Positions 12,870-25,461 of a stretch of 64,000 nucleotides of DNA are shown here, in pieces. The notes beneath the pieces are model-generated. The model made no database searches, was not told the DNA's origin, and saw only the letters and a list, made by a program, of their open reading frames with translations. The translations under genes and the position numbers were made by a program. This DNA comes from Pseudomonas hamedanensis (GTDB taxonomy: Bacteria; Pseudomonadota; Gammaproteobacteria; Pseudomonadales; Pseudomonadaceae), in NCBI RefSeq assembly GCF_014268595.2, contig NZ_CP077091.1, positions 22,501 through 86,500 on the forward strand, in the 5' to 3' direction. The number at the start of each line of letters is the position of its first letter. Position 1 is the stretch's first letter.

Positions 12870-13049
12870 TCACTCTTGTTCGGCAGGCTTGACCAATCGC
12901 TTCTCCAGTTCGCGACAAGCGTCCTGAATCATGTTTTCGGTGATCGGTACTTCGCGGCCCTGCTCATCAATAATCGAGCAACCCAGAGACTGGTCGGGCT
13001 GGGTGCGTATCACTTGAATCTTGTCTTCGCTGCTGTGTTGCAAGGACAT
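12870..13049 (-). CDS. Small conserved Pseudomonas protein, function unknown
   Basis: A 59-residue protein starting MSLQHSSEDKIQVIRT, from the ATG at 13049 with a clear gaggag site upstream (an earlier frame-mate at 13064 lacks one). It is charged and soluble, with two short predicted strands (KIQVIRTQ, GCSIIDEQGREVP) and an amphipathic helix (TENMIQDACRELEKRLV). It has its own terminator, which supports a real gene. It may belong to the small PA1571-like family of the genus; that is from memory and uncertain. No function is assigned. Confidence 0.75.
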   Translation of the reverse strand: MSLQHSSEDKIQVIRTQPDQSLGCSIIDEQGREVPITENMIQDACRELEKRLVKPAEQE

Positions 13050-13307
13050 GGCCTGTCTCCTCATCAGGTTGCGTGCCTAGGGTAAAACCGCCGCGTGACC
13101 AGGCGATGACAACTCCCTGCGGTCTGTCGGTCGGCGGCATCTCTACTCAAACAGAAATGTCGGCCGGCCTCAACCGGAGCCTTAGACCAATCGTTTCTAG
13201 CATCCGGACATCACGGGCATATTTAACCTGACTCATTGTGATTTACAGAGTTCCCCCCCATCTGAGTCATCAGGCTGGCCCTATTCATCAGCGCAGACGT
13301 GAATTCC

Positions 13308-15074
13308 ATGATCTCCATGCTTTCTTCCCGGCACCGGCGCGCCCTGCGCCTGACCAGTCATTTTCTCCTGCCGTATCGCTGGCAGGCCTTTGGCGCGCTG
13401 CTGGCACTGATCGCCACTGCCGGCATTACCTTGTCGATGGGGCAGGGCATCAAGCTATTGGTCGATCAGGGCTTCATGACTCGATCGCCGCACCTGCTCA
13501 ATCAGTCCATCGGGATTTTCATGTTGCTGGTGTTTGCACTGGCGGTGGGCACCTTCGCCCGTTTCTATCTGGTGTCCTGGATCGGCGAGCGGGTAGTCGC
13601 CGACATCCGCCGCCAAGTGTTCAATCATTTGGTGTATTTGCATCCGGGGTTCTATGAGGACAACCGCAGCTCGGAGATCCAGTCGCGACTGACCGCCGAC
13701 ACAACGCTGCTGCAATCGGTGATCGGCTCGTCGCTGTCATTGTTTCTGCGCAACCTGTTGATGGTCATCGGCGGCGTGGTGCTGCTGTTCATCACCAATC
13801 CGAAACTCACCAGCATCGTCGTGATTGCGTTGCCGCTGGTGATTGCGCCCATCCTGATCTTCGGCCGACGCGTGCGTAATCTGTCGCGGCAAAGCCAGGA
13901 CCGCATCGCCGACATAGGCAGCTACGTGTCCGAAACCCTCGGCCAGATCAAAACCGTGCAGGCCTATAACCATCAGGTGCAGGATGAGCAGCGTTTTGCC
14001 GCAACCGTCGAGCAGGCGTTCGAGACCGCGCGCAAACGCATCTTCCAGCGGGCATGGCTGATCACGCTGGTGATTGTGCTGGTGCTCGGCGCTGTGGCCG
14101 TGATGTTGTGGGTCGGCGGCATGGATGTGATGGCCGGGCGGATCTCGGCCGGTGAGCTGGCGGCGTTCGTTTTCTACAGCCTGATCGTTGGCAGCGCGTT
14201 CGGCACCTTGAGCGAAGTCATCGGCGAACTGCAACGCGCCGCGGGCGCGGCTGAACGTATCGCCGAACTGCTGCGTTCGGAAAATATCATCCAGCCGCCA
14301 ACGACCGGTCTGGTGACGTTGCCGCCGCGGGTCAGAGGTGAACTTGAGCTTCGCGACGTGCGTTTTTCCTACCCGTCGCGCCCAGAAAGCTATGCGGTCG
14401 ATGGCTTGGATCTGACGGTGAAGGCGGGCGAAACCCTCGCTTTGGTCGGGCCGTCCGGCGCGGGCAAGTCCACGGTTTACGATTTGTTGTTGCGCTTTTA
14501 CGATCCGCGCGAGGGCCAGATTCTGCTCGATGGCGTGCCGCTGACCCGTCTCGATCCACTGGATCTGCGCCGTTGTTTTGCCCTGGTCTCGCAAACGCCT
14601 GCGCTGTTTTTCGGCAGTGTGGAGGAGAACATTCGCTACGGTTGCCCGACGGCCACGCTTGCGCAGGTCAAGGAAGCCGCACGAATCGCCCACGCGCACG
14701 ACTTCATTGAACAAATGCCCGACGGTTATCAGACCCATCTGGGCGACGGTGGCCTCGGCCTGTCCGGCGGTCAGCGCCAGCGCCTGGCCATCGCCCGCGC
14801 GCTGCTGGTGGACGCGCCGATTCTGCTGCTCGACGAAGCCACCAGTGCTCTCGACGCGCAAAGCGAGCATTTGATCCAGCAGGCCCTGCCAACGCTGATG
14901 CAAAATCGCACCACGCTGGTGATTGCCCACCGCTTGGCCACGGTGAAAAACGCCGATCGGATCGCGGTGATGGACCAGGGCAGGCTGGTGGCCGTCGGGA
15001 CACATCAGGAATTGATCGCGAGCAATCCGCTGTATGCGCGGCTGGCGGCGTTGCAATTCAATGATGGCAATTGA
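13308..15074 (+). CDS. ABC exporter with fused membrane and ATPase domains (MsbA/lipid or multidrug type)
   Basis: A 588-residue half-transporter: a six-helix ABC type IV membrane domain (about 20-310), then a nucleotide-binding domain with Walker A GPSGAGKST, signature LSGGQRQRLAIARALL, Walker B ILLLDEATSALD and the switch His in VIAHRLATVKNADRI. Such proteins dimerise and export lipids, drugs or peptides; no accessory gene hints at the substrate. It resembles the MsbA-like exporters of the genus rather than MsbA itself, since lpxK is not adjacent. The start is uncertain: GTG 13299, ATG 13308 and ATG 13317 are all possible and none has a strong ribosome-binding site. Confidence 0.88.
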   Translation: MISMLSSRHRRALRLTSHFLLPYRWQAFGALLALIATAGITLSMGQGIKLLVDQGFMTRSPHLLNQSIGIFMLLVFALAVGTFARFYLVSWIGERVVADIRRQVFNHLVYLHPGFYEDNRSSEIQSRLTADTTLLQSVIGSSLSLFLRNLLMVIGGVVLLFITNPKLTSIVVIALPLVIAPILIFGRRVRNLSRQSQDRIADIGSYVSETLGQIKTVQAYNHQVQDEQRFAATVEQAFETARKRIFQRAWLITLVIVLVLGAVAVMLWVGGMDVMAGRISAGELAAFVFYSLIVGSAFGTLSEVIGELQRAAGAAERIAELLRSENIIQPPTTGLVTLPPRVRGELELRDVRFSYPSRPESYAVDGLDLTVKAGETLALVGPSGAGKSTVYDLLLRFYDPREGQILLDGVPLTRLDPLDLRRCFALVSQTPALFFGSVEENIRYGCPTATLAQVKEAARIAHAHDFIEQMPDGYQTHLGDGGLGLSGGQRQRLAIARALLVDAPILLLDEATSALDAQSEHLIQQALPTLMQNRTTLVIAHRLATVKNADRIAVMDQGRLVAVGTHQELIASNPLYARLAALQFNDGN

Positions 15075-15150
15075 GACGACTAAACAGGACTGATGCCTTG
15101 CGCCCACATCGGGCATCATGGCGAACTGCATGAATTGTCGGGATGAGGAT

Positions 15151-16167
15151 ATGAGTCGTTACCAGCCGCCGCTGACCCTGACTGCACGAATGGTTACGCT
15201 GATCGCTGAAATCAGCGAACAGATAGGTCAACTCCTGGCTGTGGACGATAGCCGGCAGACGCCTCAGCTGCGTCGAAGCAATCGAATCCGTACGATTCAG
15301 GCTTCGCTGGCTATCGAAAACAATACGTTGAGCGTTGAGCAGGTCACTGCGGTCATTGCCGGGCGTCGAGTCCTGGGGTTGCCCAAAGAGATACAGGAAG
15401 TTCACAACGCTTTTGCGGCGTATGAGTCGATGCCGAGTTGGAACCCGGGAAGCAAACCCGATCTTATGCGCGCCCATGAGTTATTGATGCATGGTTTGAT
15501 CGAGGATTGTGGGCAACTGCGCCGTACAGGCGTGGGCATCTACCGAGGCGATCAACTGTTGCATATGGCGCCGCCACCGAGCCGGATTGCGCATCTGATC
15601 GATGACCTCTTGGCATGGCTTGGCTCATCTGATTGGCATCCGCTGATCATCAGTTGTGTCTTCCATTACGAATTCGAGTTTATTCATCCCTTTGCTGATG
15701 GGAATGGGAGAATGGGGCGTCTCTGGCAAGCTCTGATTCTCAGCCAGTGGCGCCCCGTGCTTGCCTATTTGCCAGTTGAGGCGGTTATCCGGGATCAACA
15801 GGACGCTTATTACGCTGCGCTTTCGACGGCAGATCGGATGGCAGAATCAACGCCGTTTGTTGAATACATGCTCCACGCGTTGAGCCTTGCACTGCGCGAG
15901 GCGGTCGAAAGTGAGCAAGCGACCGACCCAGTAACCGACCCAGTAAAGAAGCTGTTGCAAGCATTGGAAAACCGGGCGCTGAGAACCAGCGAGCTAATGG
16001 GTGAGTTGGGCCTTACACATAAAGCGACATTCAGATCCAACTACCTTAAATCCGCGCTGGCGGCGGGATTCGTACAAATGACGGACCCTCAGAGTCCGAA
16101 CAGTCCCGTTCAGAAATACCTGCTCACCGAAGCCGGCAAGCTCAAGATGATGCAGGCGCTACGATAG
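15151..16167 (+). CDS. Fic family protein (AMPylase), class II with N-terminal inhibitory motif
   Basis: Fic-domain enzymes usually transfer AMP from ATP to a protein side chain. The 338-residue protein has a Fic_N-like region, the autoinhibitory motif S52-L-A-I-E56-N-N, the full catalytic motif HPFADGNGRMGR with His179, and a C-terminal winged-helix-like segment (about 270-338). The inhibitory helix is in the same chain, so no separate antitoxin is expected, and none is seen. Start chosen at 15151 because gatgaggat precedes it; the frame opens earlier at 15118. A short direct repeat (TDPVTDPV) links the two halves. The target is unknown. Confidence 0.9.
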   Translation: MSRYQPPLTLTARMVTLIAEISEQIGQLLAVDDSRQTPQLRRSNRIRTIQASLAIENNTLSVEQVTAVIAGRRVLGLPKEIQEVHNAFAAYESMPSWNPGSKPDLMRAHELLMHGLIEDCGQLRRTGVGIYRGDQLLHMAPPPSRIAHLIDDLLAWLGSSDWHPLIISCVFHYEFEFIHPFADGNGRMGRLWQALILSQWRPVLAYLPVEAVIRDQQDAYYAALSTADRMAESTPFVEYMLHALSLALREAVESEQATDPVTDPVKKLLQALENRALRTSELMGELGLTHKATFRSNYLKSALAAGFVQMTDPQSPNSPVQKYLLTEAGKLKMMQALR

Positions 16168-16182
16168 ATTTACAGCGCTCAA

Positions 16183-16213
16183 AAAAATGCCCACATTCAG
16201 ATGCGGGCATTTT
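16183..16213 (+). terminator. Terminator after the Fic gene
   Basis: Arms aaaatgcccacat and atgcgggcatttt around a short loop (one mismatch), with A- and T-rich flanks that could serve both strands, including slt from the other side. Confidence 0.8.
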
Positions 16214-16280
16214 CTGTGTAGCAAGATCGTTCGATCGCGTCCTGAGCCTTCGGCAGCTCCTACGTAACCGGTATTACCGA

Positions 16281-18209
16281 TTACTGATCATCAAAATACC
16301 GCTCATGCCAATCCACCAGTGGCTGTGGCGAGTTGAGCTTCTGGCCGTAGATCACCGAGTACGACAGCACGTTCTGCACGTACTGGCGGGTTTCGTCGAA
16401 CGGGATGCTTTCCACCCACACGTCGAAGCTCAAATGATCGGCGCCGCGCAGCCACTGACGTACGCGGCCCGGGCCGGCGTTGTAGGCGGCGGAGGCAAGA
16501 ACCCGGTTGCCGTTGAACTGGCTGTGCACCTGGCTCAGGTAGGCGGCGCCCAGTTGAATATTCTTGTCCGGATCGAGCACTTGCTGCGGTGAGGCCAGCG
16601 GGATGCTGAACTTGCGTGCGGTTTCCTTGGCGGTGGCGGGCATCAATTGCATCAGGCCGCTGGCGCCAACGCCGGAGCGCGCGTCGTCCATGAACGCGCT
16701 TTCCTGCCGCGTGATGGCGAATACCCAGCTCGAATGCAGGCCGCGGACCTTGGCTTCACGCACCAGGGTGTCGCGGTGGGCCATCGGGAAACGGATATCC
16801 AGATCGTCCCAATATTGCGCCTGGCTGATGGTGCGGATCGCCGGGAAATACCACTTCAGGTCATAGGCCAGTTTGGCCTGGGCGACCATTTCGTCGCGAT
16901 TGAAATGGCGGCTGACGTGATACCACTCGCGACGGCCGTCGACGATCTGCCCGCGGGCGTGGAATTCCAGGGCGCGGCGCACCCCCGGTGTGTTGCGGAC
17001 TTTGTTGATCAGCGCCTGGCTGAGCACCAGCGGCTTATTGTTCAGCGAGTACGGCGATTGCGAGCGGTCGGCCGCGAGGAAACCGTAGAAGTCACGTTCC
17101 CGCGCAAGGTTCTTGTACAGGCTCTGGACTTGCGGGTTCTGCGGCTGTGCCAGTTCCAGGCTGCGCGCCTGCCAGTAGCGCCAGCGGTTGGTGGTGGCCA
17201 GATCTTGTGGAAGACGTTTGGTCAGTTCATAAGCGTCGTCCCAGCGAGCCAGGCGCAGCAACAGGCGCAGGCGCCATTCCGACACGGTGTTGTCACGCAG
17301 CTCGGGGTCATATTTGGTCATCACGTCCAGCGCACGGCTGTCGAAACGCCGGGCCAGGGTCAGACCGATTTCCCGGGCGATCGCGACTTTTTCATCGCGG
17401 GAAAAATGCATGCTGCTGGCGTAGCCGTCGAGCAAGGCCATGGCCTTGTCCGGGTCCTGACGGGCGAGGCGGCGCAGGCCGAGGCTGACCACGTCGGACA
17501 TCGGCTCATCAGCCGGCGTGAAACGCGAGGGTTGGTTGAGCAGCTCGGGTTTCTGCGCGACGTCAACCAGTAAACGACCGCGCGGGGCGAGGGTGGTCAG
17601 GCCGTTGATCAGGCTGTTGGCCAGCGGATAGTTGCGCGCCTGGGCGGCGAGTTTGGTGCGTTCCCAGCGTTTCTGTTCGGTGAGCTGACCGTCGGCAGCC
17701 CAGATACCGAACAAGGCGTCACAGGCGGCCGGTTGCGATTTACCGGTCAGCCAGAGTTTTTCAGCATTGGCGTAACCCTCGGCCTTCTGGTTATGGCTGA
17801 TCTGATACTGCGCGTTGAGGCAGTCGAGTTCGGTGAAATTGAGCTTCGGGTCGTAATACTTGACGAAGGTTGCCCAGTCGCCACGGTCGGCCAGCCAGCG
17901 CAACCAGCGCAGTTTCATCCAGTTGGCCTGGGGCAGGTCGCCATGTTCGGCGAGGAACTTCTCGATTTCCGCATTGCTCGCGGTTTTCAGACGTGCGGTC
18001 AGTTCGTCGTAGGCCAGATACGGCTCCAGCGGATAATCGGCCAGCGCCTGGCTATAGCGAAAATACGGGCCGGTATCGCCCTTGGCCAGAGCGCGCTTGG
18101 CTTCATCGTAATACTGGCGTTGGGTGGACAGGTCCACCGCCTGGACGGATTGAGCGGCAGCGGCGGTAAGTAGCAAACACGACAAAACACTGAAAAGGCG
18201 ACTGCGCAT
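16281..18209 (-). CDS. slt: Soluble lytic murein transglycosylase
   Basis: Periplasmic exo-lytic enzyme that cleaves glycan strands with formation of 1,6-anhydro-muropeptides, the substrates later processed by NagZ (also in this window). The 642-residue protein has a signal peptide (MRSRLFSVLSCLLLTAAAAQSVQA), a long alpha-helical superhelix (U and L domains), and a C-terminal SLT domain. The catalytic Glu is in ITRQESAF, followed by GASGLMQLMPATAKETA and AAYNAGPGRVRQWL. Length fits Slt70. The ATG at 18209 gives a proper signal peptide; the frame opens at 18233. The promoter region is shared with the divergent uup. Confidence 0.95.
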   Translation of the reverse strand: MRSRLFSVLSCLLLTAAAAQSVQAVDLSTQRQYYDEAKRALAKGDTGPYFRYSQALADYPLEPYLAYDELTARLKTASNAEIEKFLAEHGDLPQANWMKLRWLRWLADRGDWATFVKYYDPKLNFTELDCLNAQYQISHNQKAEGYANAEKLWLTGKSQPAACDALFGIWAADGQLTEQKRWERTKLAAQARNYPLANSLINGLTTLAPRGRLLVDVAQKPELLNQPSRFTPADEPMSDVVSLGLRRLARQDPDKAMALLDGYASSMHFSRDEKVAIAREIGLTLARRFDSRALDVMTKYDPELRDNTVSEWRLRLLLRLARWDDAYELTKRLPQDLATTNRWRYWQARSLELAQPQNPQVQSLYKNLARERDFYGFLAADRSQSPYSLNNKPLVLSQALINKVRNTPGVRRALEFHARGQIVDGRREWYHVSRHFNRDEMVAQAKLAYDLKWYFPAIRTISQAQYWDDLDIRFPMAHRDTLVREAKVRGLHSSWVFAITRQESAFMDDARSGVGASGLMQLMPATAKETARKFSIPLASPQQVLDPDKNIQLGAAYLSQVHSQFNGNRVLASAAYNAGPGRVRQWLRGADHLSFDVWVESIPFDETRQYVQNVLSYSVIYGQKLNSPQPLVDWHERYFDDQ

Positions 18210-18423
18210 GAGACATCCGGGCAGAGAAATCATGACAAGTGCCGACCTCGATCAGCACTGAATTGTCTGTAGCTTAGCCTTTTGCCAGCAAGCGGCGAAA
18301 GCTTTGCAAGCCTCGCTGCACAAGTTCGCAACAAATGTTGTGCAGAGTGCTTCGACAGACAAATTGCCGGCCTGTTGAAGCCCTAAGTCAGGTAGAATGC
18401 GCGCCCGGTTTTTGGAGAAGCTC

Positions 18424-20346
<1,923 letters not shown>

Positions 20347-20361
20347 TTGATGCGCACGTGA

Positions 20362-20400
20362 AAAAGCCCGGCGCTCAGTGATGAGCGCCGGGCTTTTCAT
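20362..20400 (+). terminator. Terminator of uup
   Basis: Long perfect hairpin with arms aaaagcccggcgctca and tgagcgccgggctttt and a tiny loop. Confidence 0.92.
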
Positions 20401-20418
20401 ATGTCAGCGCTGAACCTC

Positions 20419-20508
20419 TGTAGGAGTGAGCCTGCTCGCGATAGCGTCCTGATATTCGACACTTTCGTCGCCTGACAAAACGCCATCGCGAGCAGGCTCA
20501 CTCCTACA
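20419..20508. repeat. REP element pair (inverted)
   Basis: Copies at 20419-20441 and 20486-20508, mirrored, between the convergent uup and universal stress genes. Confidence 0.85.
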
Positions 20509-20520
20509 TTGATCGGTGTT

Positions 20521-20958
20521 TCAGCGTTTGACCAGGTGCACCGCCAATACATCGCAAGGCGCACCGTGCAGCACGTCATTCGCGGTCGAGCCAAGCAGCA
20601 GCGCCAGACCATGGCGGCCATGGCTGCCGACCACGATCAGGTCGCAGGTTTGTTCCTTGGCGAAATGGTGGATTTCCTGGCGTGGCTGACCATAGGTCAG
20701 GTGACAGTTGGCGCCTTCGAGCTCGGTGTATTTGGATTTCAGCTTTTCAAGGCGCTCCTTGGCCTGATCGAACTGCTGTTGTTGCAGTTGTGACAGGTCC
20801 ATTGGCACGTCGCCGCCGAACGCCATGGCCATCGGTTCAACGATGTGCACCAGTGACAGCTTGGCGCCATTACTCACCGACAGCTCGCGGGCGCGGTGGA
20901 TTACAGGGTCGCACTCTTCAGTCAGATCTACAGCGACCAGGATGTGGTGGTAGGGCAT
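20521..20958 (-). CDS. Universal stress protein (UspA family)
   Basis: A 145-residue single Usp domain. It opens with MPYHHILVAVDLTEECDPVI and closes with the nucleotide-binding motif LIVVGSHGRHGLALLLGSTANDVLHGAPCDVLAV, a G-2x-G-9x-G(S/T) ATP-binding type. Usp proteins of this class are cytoplasmic stress-survival factors. Start chosen at 20958 because ggaggag lies just upstream; the frame extends to 21012. It is monocistronic. Confidence 0.92.
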   Translation of the reverse strand: MPYHHILVAVDLTEECDPVIHRARELSVSNGAKLSLVHIVEPMAMAFGGDVPMDLSQLQQQQFDQAKERLEKLKSKYTELEGANCHLTYGQPRQEIHHFAKEQTCDLIVVGSHGRHGLALLLGSTANDVLHGAPCDVLAVHLVKR

Positions 20959-21059
20959 GAGGTGCTCCTCCGAAGGTTCAATATTGGTAAGTATGGCTGG
21001 TTTCAAGCGCATTGGTTGCGAAGTGACGCAATGGGCTCATCAAAATCGGGAGTAGAGAT

Positions 21060-21497
21060 ATGACGGTCTGGATAGTGGTGTCAATCCTGCTGGTGGTTTT
21101 AAGTCCGCTGGCCTGGTTGCGCCCCTCGCGCGCGCAAAGCGGTCGCATCGCCCTGCGCATGGAGGCTCGCCGCATCGGCCTGGCCATGCAACTGGCGCCG
21201 CAGGAATGGCCGCACTGGCTTTCCCAGGAGCCGCCCAACCCTTGCGCGCAGTACCACCGGCCCCGACGCGGCAGTCAACCAGCGTGCTGGACTTATTGGC
21301 AGAAGACACCCGGTGTCTGGGTCAATCAGTGGCAGGAAGTGTGCGAAGACCGGTTGCTGCTCAATCATTTCGAAAAATTGCCAGGCAACGTTTTCAAAAT
21401 CGAGGCCGACAAACAGATGATCGCCTTGTACTGGGGCGAAAAGGGCGATGCCTCGATTTTGCAGACCATCGACGCAACACTGAAAGCGCTGGCGTGA
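21060..21497 (+). CDS. Membrane-anchored protein of unknown function
   Basis: A 145-residue protein with one N-terminal membrane helix (WIVVSILLVVLSPLAWL, about 4-20), a basic stretch, and a roughly 120-residue soluble part. Four cysteines and many tryptophans occur in the middle (CAQYHR, CWTYW, WVNQWQEVCEDR). I do not recognise a named family. It lies between the universal stress protein and the fadB region and is on the fadB strand, but about 510 bases away. The ATG follows gggagtagagat, an acceptable ribosome-binding site. Confidence 0.7.
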   Translation: MTVWIVVSILLVVLSPLAWLRPSRAQSGRIALRMEARRIGLAMQLAPQEWPHWLSQEPPNPCAQYHRPRRGSQPACWTYWQKTPGVWVNQWQEVCEDRLLLNHFEKLPGNVFKIEADKQMIALYWGEKGDASILQTIDATLKALA

Positions 21498-21547
21498 TGC
21501 TCGGACTTTTCGCACTGCAACGGTGCGAAGCGTCCGGCAGACGAGCA

Positions 21548-21675
21548 ATAAAAAGCCCGACATGATTCATCGGGCGGGATTGGCCAGGCAGGCCGGTGAT
21601 TCTTTCGGGCCGATCAAGCTCGGCACGTTTGCAGGTAGTCCCGCCAGCGTAGCCTGTTAAACAAGGCCGTGAAGG
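21548..21675 (-). ncRNA. Candidate structured RNA on the strand opposite fadB
   Basis: On the minus strand a 7-bp stem ggcggga/tcccgcc (21645-21639 with 21579-21573) encloses two smaller hairpins (gccga/tcggc and ggcc/ggcc). An intrinsic terminator gcccga-n9-tcgggc plus TTTTTATT (21575-21548) follows, sharing bases with the outer stem. A -10-like taatac lies a little upstream near 21680. No gene lies between the terminator and the oppositely oriented gene ending at 21497, so this would be a free-standing RNA. Family unknown; existence is inferred from structure only. Confidence 0.4.
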
Positions 21676-21796
21676 TATTAGGGCGAATTTTCTAATTATT
21701 GATTCTATGAATGGCTCTGCATGCAGGTGCGTGTTGCTTCTCCTTGTCTTACAGAAATGACCGCAAAGTCGCGTTTCAACCGGCATTTTGGGCGAT

Positions 21797-21808
21797 TGAC
21801 AATTGTCA
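21797..21808. promoter_or_regulatory. Perfect 12-base palindrome upstream of fadB
   Basis: tgacaattgtca, overlapping a -35-like ttgaca. Possible operator; the regulator is unknown. Confidence 0.35.
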
Positions 21809-21837
21809 GAAATTCCGTGAAGGTGACGTACCCGAAT

Positions 21838-21864
21838 CAAACGGGCGTATGAATTGAGCGTTTG
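21838..21864. promoter_or_regulatory. Possible PsrA-related site upstream of fadB
   Basis: Perfect arms caaacg and cgtttg, 15 bases apart. PsrA half-sites are (G/C)AAAC and GTTT(G/C), normally 2-4 bases apart, so the half-sites match but the spacing does not. PsrA represses the orthologous operon in P. aeruginosa. Confidence 0.35.
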
Positions 21865-22014
21865 TCTTACTGACCGCTCCTACAGAATCCCGACTATCGC
21901 GTTGGCGGGTGTGCCGGGTGGATTGGCGTTAGCATCGACGGAAAAGCGTCCTGCCGAGCCATTCGCCTGCGTCCGACGTGTACTGTTCAGCTTCCATATC
22001 GTGGAGATCAGTTG

Positions 22015-24162
22015 ATGATTTACGAAGGTAAAGCCATCACGGTTAAAGCTCTTGAAAGTGGCATCGTCGAATTGAAATTCGACCTCAAGGGTGAGTCCGT
22101 CAACAAGTTCAACCGTCTAACCCTGAACGAGCTGCGTCAGGCCGTTGACACCATCAAGGCAGATGCTTCGATCAAGGGCGTGATCGTCAGCAGTGGCAAG
22201 GACGTGTTCATCGTCGGCGCCGACATCACCGAATTTGTCGAGAACTTCAAGCTGCCGGATGCCGAGCTGGTTGCTGGCAATCTCGAAGCCAACAAGATCT
22301 TCAGCGATTTCGAAGACCTCAACGTACCGACCGTAGCCGCCATCAATGGCATCGCGCTGGGCGGCGGTCTGGAAATGTGCCTGGCGGCTGATTACCGCGT
22401 CATGTCCACCAAGGCCAAGATCGGCCTGCCGGAAGTCAAGTTGGGCATCTACCCGGGCTTCGGCGGTACGGTCCGCCTGCCGCGCCTGATTGGCGTCGAC
22501 AACGCCATCGAGTGGATTGCCGCCGGCAAGGAAAACCGTCCCGAAGACGCGTTGAAAGTCAGCGCCGTCGACGCCGTGGTTGCGCCTGAGAAACTGCAGG
22601 AAGCTGCCCTTGAACTGATCAAGCGCGCCATCTCCGGTGAGTTCGATTTCAAGGCCAAGCGTCAGCCGAAACTTGAAAAACTCAAGTTGAACGCCATTGA
22701 ACAGATGATGGCTTTCGAAACCGCCAAAGGTTTCGTCGCCGGTCAGGCTGGCCCGAACTACCCGGCGCCGGTTGAAGCGATCAAGACCATTCAGAAAGCC
22801 GCCAACTTCGGTCGCGACAAGGCGCTGGAAGTCGAAGCCGCCGGTTTCGTCAAACTGGCCAAGACCTCTGCCGCGCAGAGCCTGATCGGTCTGTTCCTGA
22901 ACGATCAGGAGCTGAAGAAAAAGGCCAAGGCCTACGATGAAATCGCCAAAGACGTGAAGCAGGCCGCCGTACTCGGCGCTGGCATCATGGGTGGCGGTAT
23001 CGCTTATCAGTCGGCTTCCAAAGGTACGCCGATCCTGATGAAGGACATCAACGAACACGGCATCGAGCAGGGCCTGGCAGAAGCCGCCAAGCTGCTGGTC
23101 GGTCGCGTTGATAAAGGCCGCATGACCGCCGCGAAAATGGCTGAAGTGCTCAACGGTATTCGTCCGACCCTGTCCTACGGTGATTTCGGTCACGTGGATC
23201 TGGTTGTCGAAGCCGTGGTCGAGAACCCGAAGGTCAAACAAGCTGTACTGGCCGAAGTCGAAGACAAGGTCAAAGAGGACACGATACTCGCGTCCAACAC
23301 CTCGACCATTTCCATCAGCCTGCTGGCCAAGGCCCTCAAGCGTCCGGAAAACTTCGTTGGCATGCACTTCTTCAACCCGGTGCACATGATGCCGCTGGTG
23401 GAAGTGATTCGTGGTGAGAAGTCCAGCGAGCTGGCCGTTGCCACCACCGTTGCCTACGCCAAGAAAATGGGCAAGAACCCGATCGTCGTCAACGACTGCC
23501 CGGGCTTCCTGGTCAACCGCGTGCTGTTCCCGTACTTCGGCGGTTTCGCCAAGCTGGTCAGCGCCGGTGTCGACTTCGTCCGCATCGACAAGGTCATGGA
23601 AAAGTTCGGCTGGCCGATGGGCCCGGCGTACCTGATGGACGTGGTCGGCATCGACACCGGTCACCACGGTCGTGACGTGATGGCTGAGGGTTTCCCGGAC
23701 CGCATGAAAGATGACCGTCGTTCGGCTATCGATGTGCTTTACGAGGCCAAGCGCCTGGGCCAGAAGAACGGCAAGGGTTTCTACGCCTACGAGGCCGACA
23801 AGAAAGGCAAGCAGAAGAAAGTTGCCGATCCATCGGTACTGGAAGTGCTCAAGCCGATCGTTTACGAGCAGCGCGAAGTCACGGACGAAGACATCATCAA
23901 CTGGATGATGATCCCGCTGTGCCTGGAAACCGTGCGTTGCCTGGAAGACGGCATCGTCGAAACGGCTGCCGAGGCCGACATGGGTCTGGTCTACGGCATC
24001 GGTTTCCCTCCATTCCGTGGCGGTGCGCTGCGCTACATCGATTCGATCGGTGTGGCCGAGTTCGTTGCCCTGGCTGACCAGTACGCTGATTTGGGCGCGC
24101 TGTACCACCCGACCGCGAAGCTGCGCGAAATGGCCAAGAACGGCCAAAGCTTCTTCGGTTAA
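22015..24162 (+). CDS. fadB: Fatty acid oxidation complex subunit alpha
   Basis: Multifunctional beta-oxidation enzyme of 715 residues. The N-terminal enoyl-CoA hydratase/isomerase domain (about 1-190) has [19 protein letters not shown] and [22 protein letters not shown] with the two catalytic Glu. The central NAD-binding 3-hydroxyacyl-CoA dehydrogenase domain has [26 protein letters not shown] and [17 protein letters not shown] with the catalytic His. A C-terminal dehydrogenase domain follows. It forms the alpha2-beta2 complex with FadA, 29 bases downstream. The ATG at 22015 is preceded by gtggagatcagttg. In P. aeruginosa this operon is induced by long-chain fatty acids through PsrA. Confidence 0.97.
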   Translation: MIYEGKAITVKALESGIVELKFDLKGESVNKFNRLTLNELRQAVDTIKADASIKGVIVSSGKDVFIVGADITEFVENFKLPDAELVAGNLEANKIFSDFEDLNVPTVAAINGIALGGGLEMCLAADYRVMSTKAKIGLPEVKLGIYPGFGGTVRLPRLIGVDNAIEWIAAGKENRPEDALKVSAVDAVVAPEKLQEAALELIKRAISGEFDFKAKRQPKLEKLKLNAIEQMMAFETAKGFVAGQAGPNYPAPVEAIKTIQKAANFGRDKALEVEAAGFVKLAKTSAAQSLIGLFLNDQELKKKAKAYDEIAKDVKQAAVLGAGIMGGGIAYQSASKGTPILMKDINEHGIEQGLAEAAKLLVGRVDKGRMTAAKMAEVLNGIRPTLSYGDFGHVDLVVEAVVENPKVKQAVLAEVEDKVKEDTILASNTSTISISLLAKALKRPENFVGMHFFNPVHMMPLVEVIRGEKSSELAVATTVAYAKKMGKNPIVVNDCPGFLVNRVLFPYFGGFAKLVSAGVDFVRIDKVMEKFGWPMGPAYLMDVVGIDTGHHGRDVMAEGFPDRMKDDRRSAIDVLYEAKRLGQKNGKGFYAYEADKKGKQKKVADPSVLEVLKPIVYEQREVTDEDIINWMMIPLCLETVRCLEDGIVETAAEADMGLVYGIGFPPFRGGALRYIDSIGVAEFVALADQYADLGALYHPTAKLREMAKNGQSFFG

Positions 24163-24176
24163 GCGCCCCCAACTAG

Positions 24177-25367
<1,191 letters not shown>

Positions 25368-25385
25368 GCGTCTCGTCGATGGAAG

Positions 25386-25409
25386 CCGGGGCCCAGTGCC
25401 CCGGTTTTT
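25386..25409 (+). terminator. Terminator of fadBA
   Basis: ccggggc-ccagt-gccccgg followed by ttttt. Confidence 0.9.
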
Positions 25410-25461
25410 GTTTTTTGGGTTTTTTATTTTATTTTGAAAAAATTTCAGTGAGGGCCGAAGC

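Noticed and set aside
13065..13307. Gap upstream of the ABC exporter examined for an RNA or small gene
   Set aside because: About 240 bases with no convincing promoter, hairpin with T-run, or coding frame.
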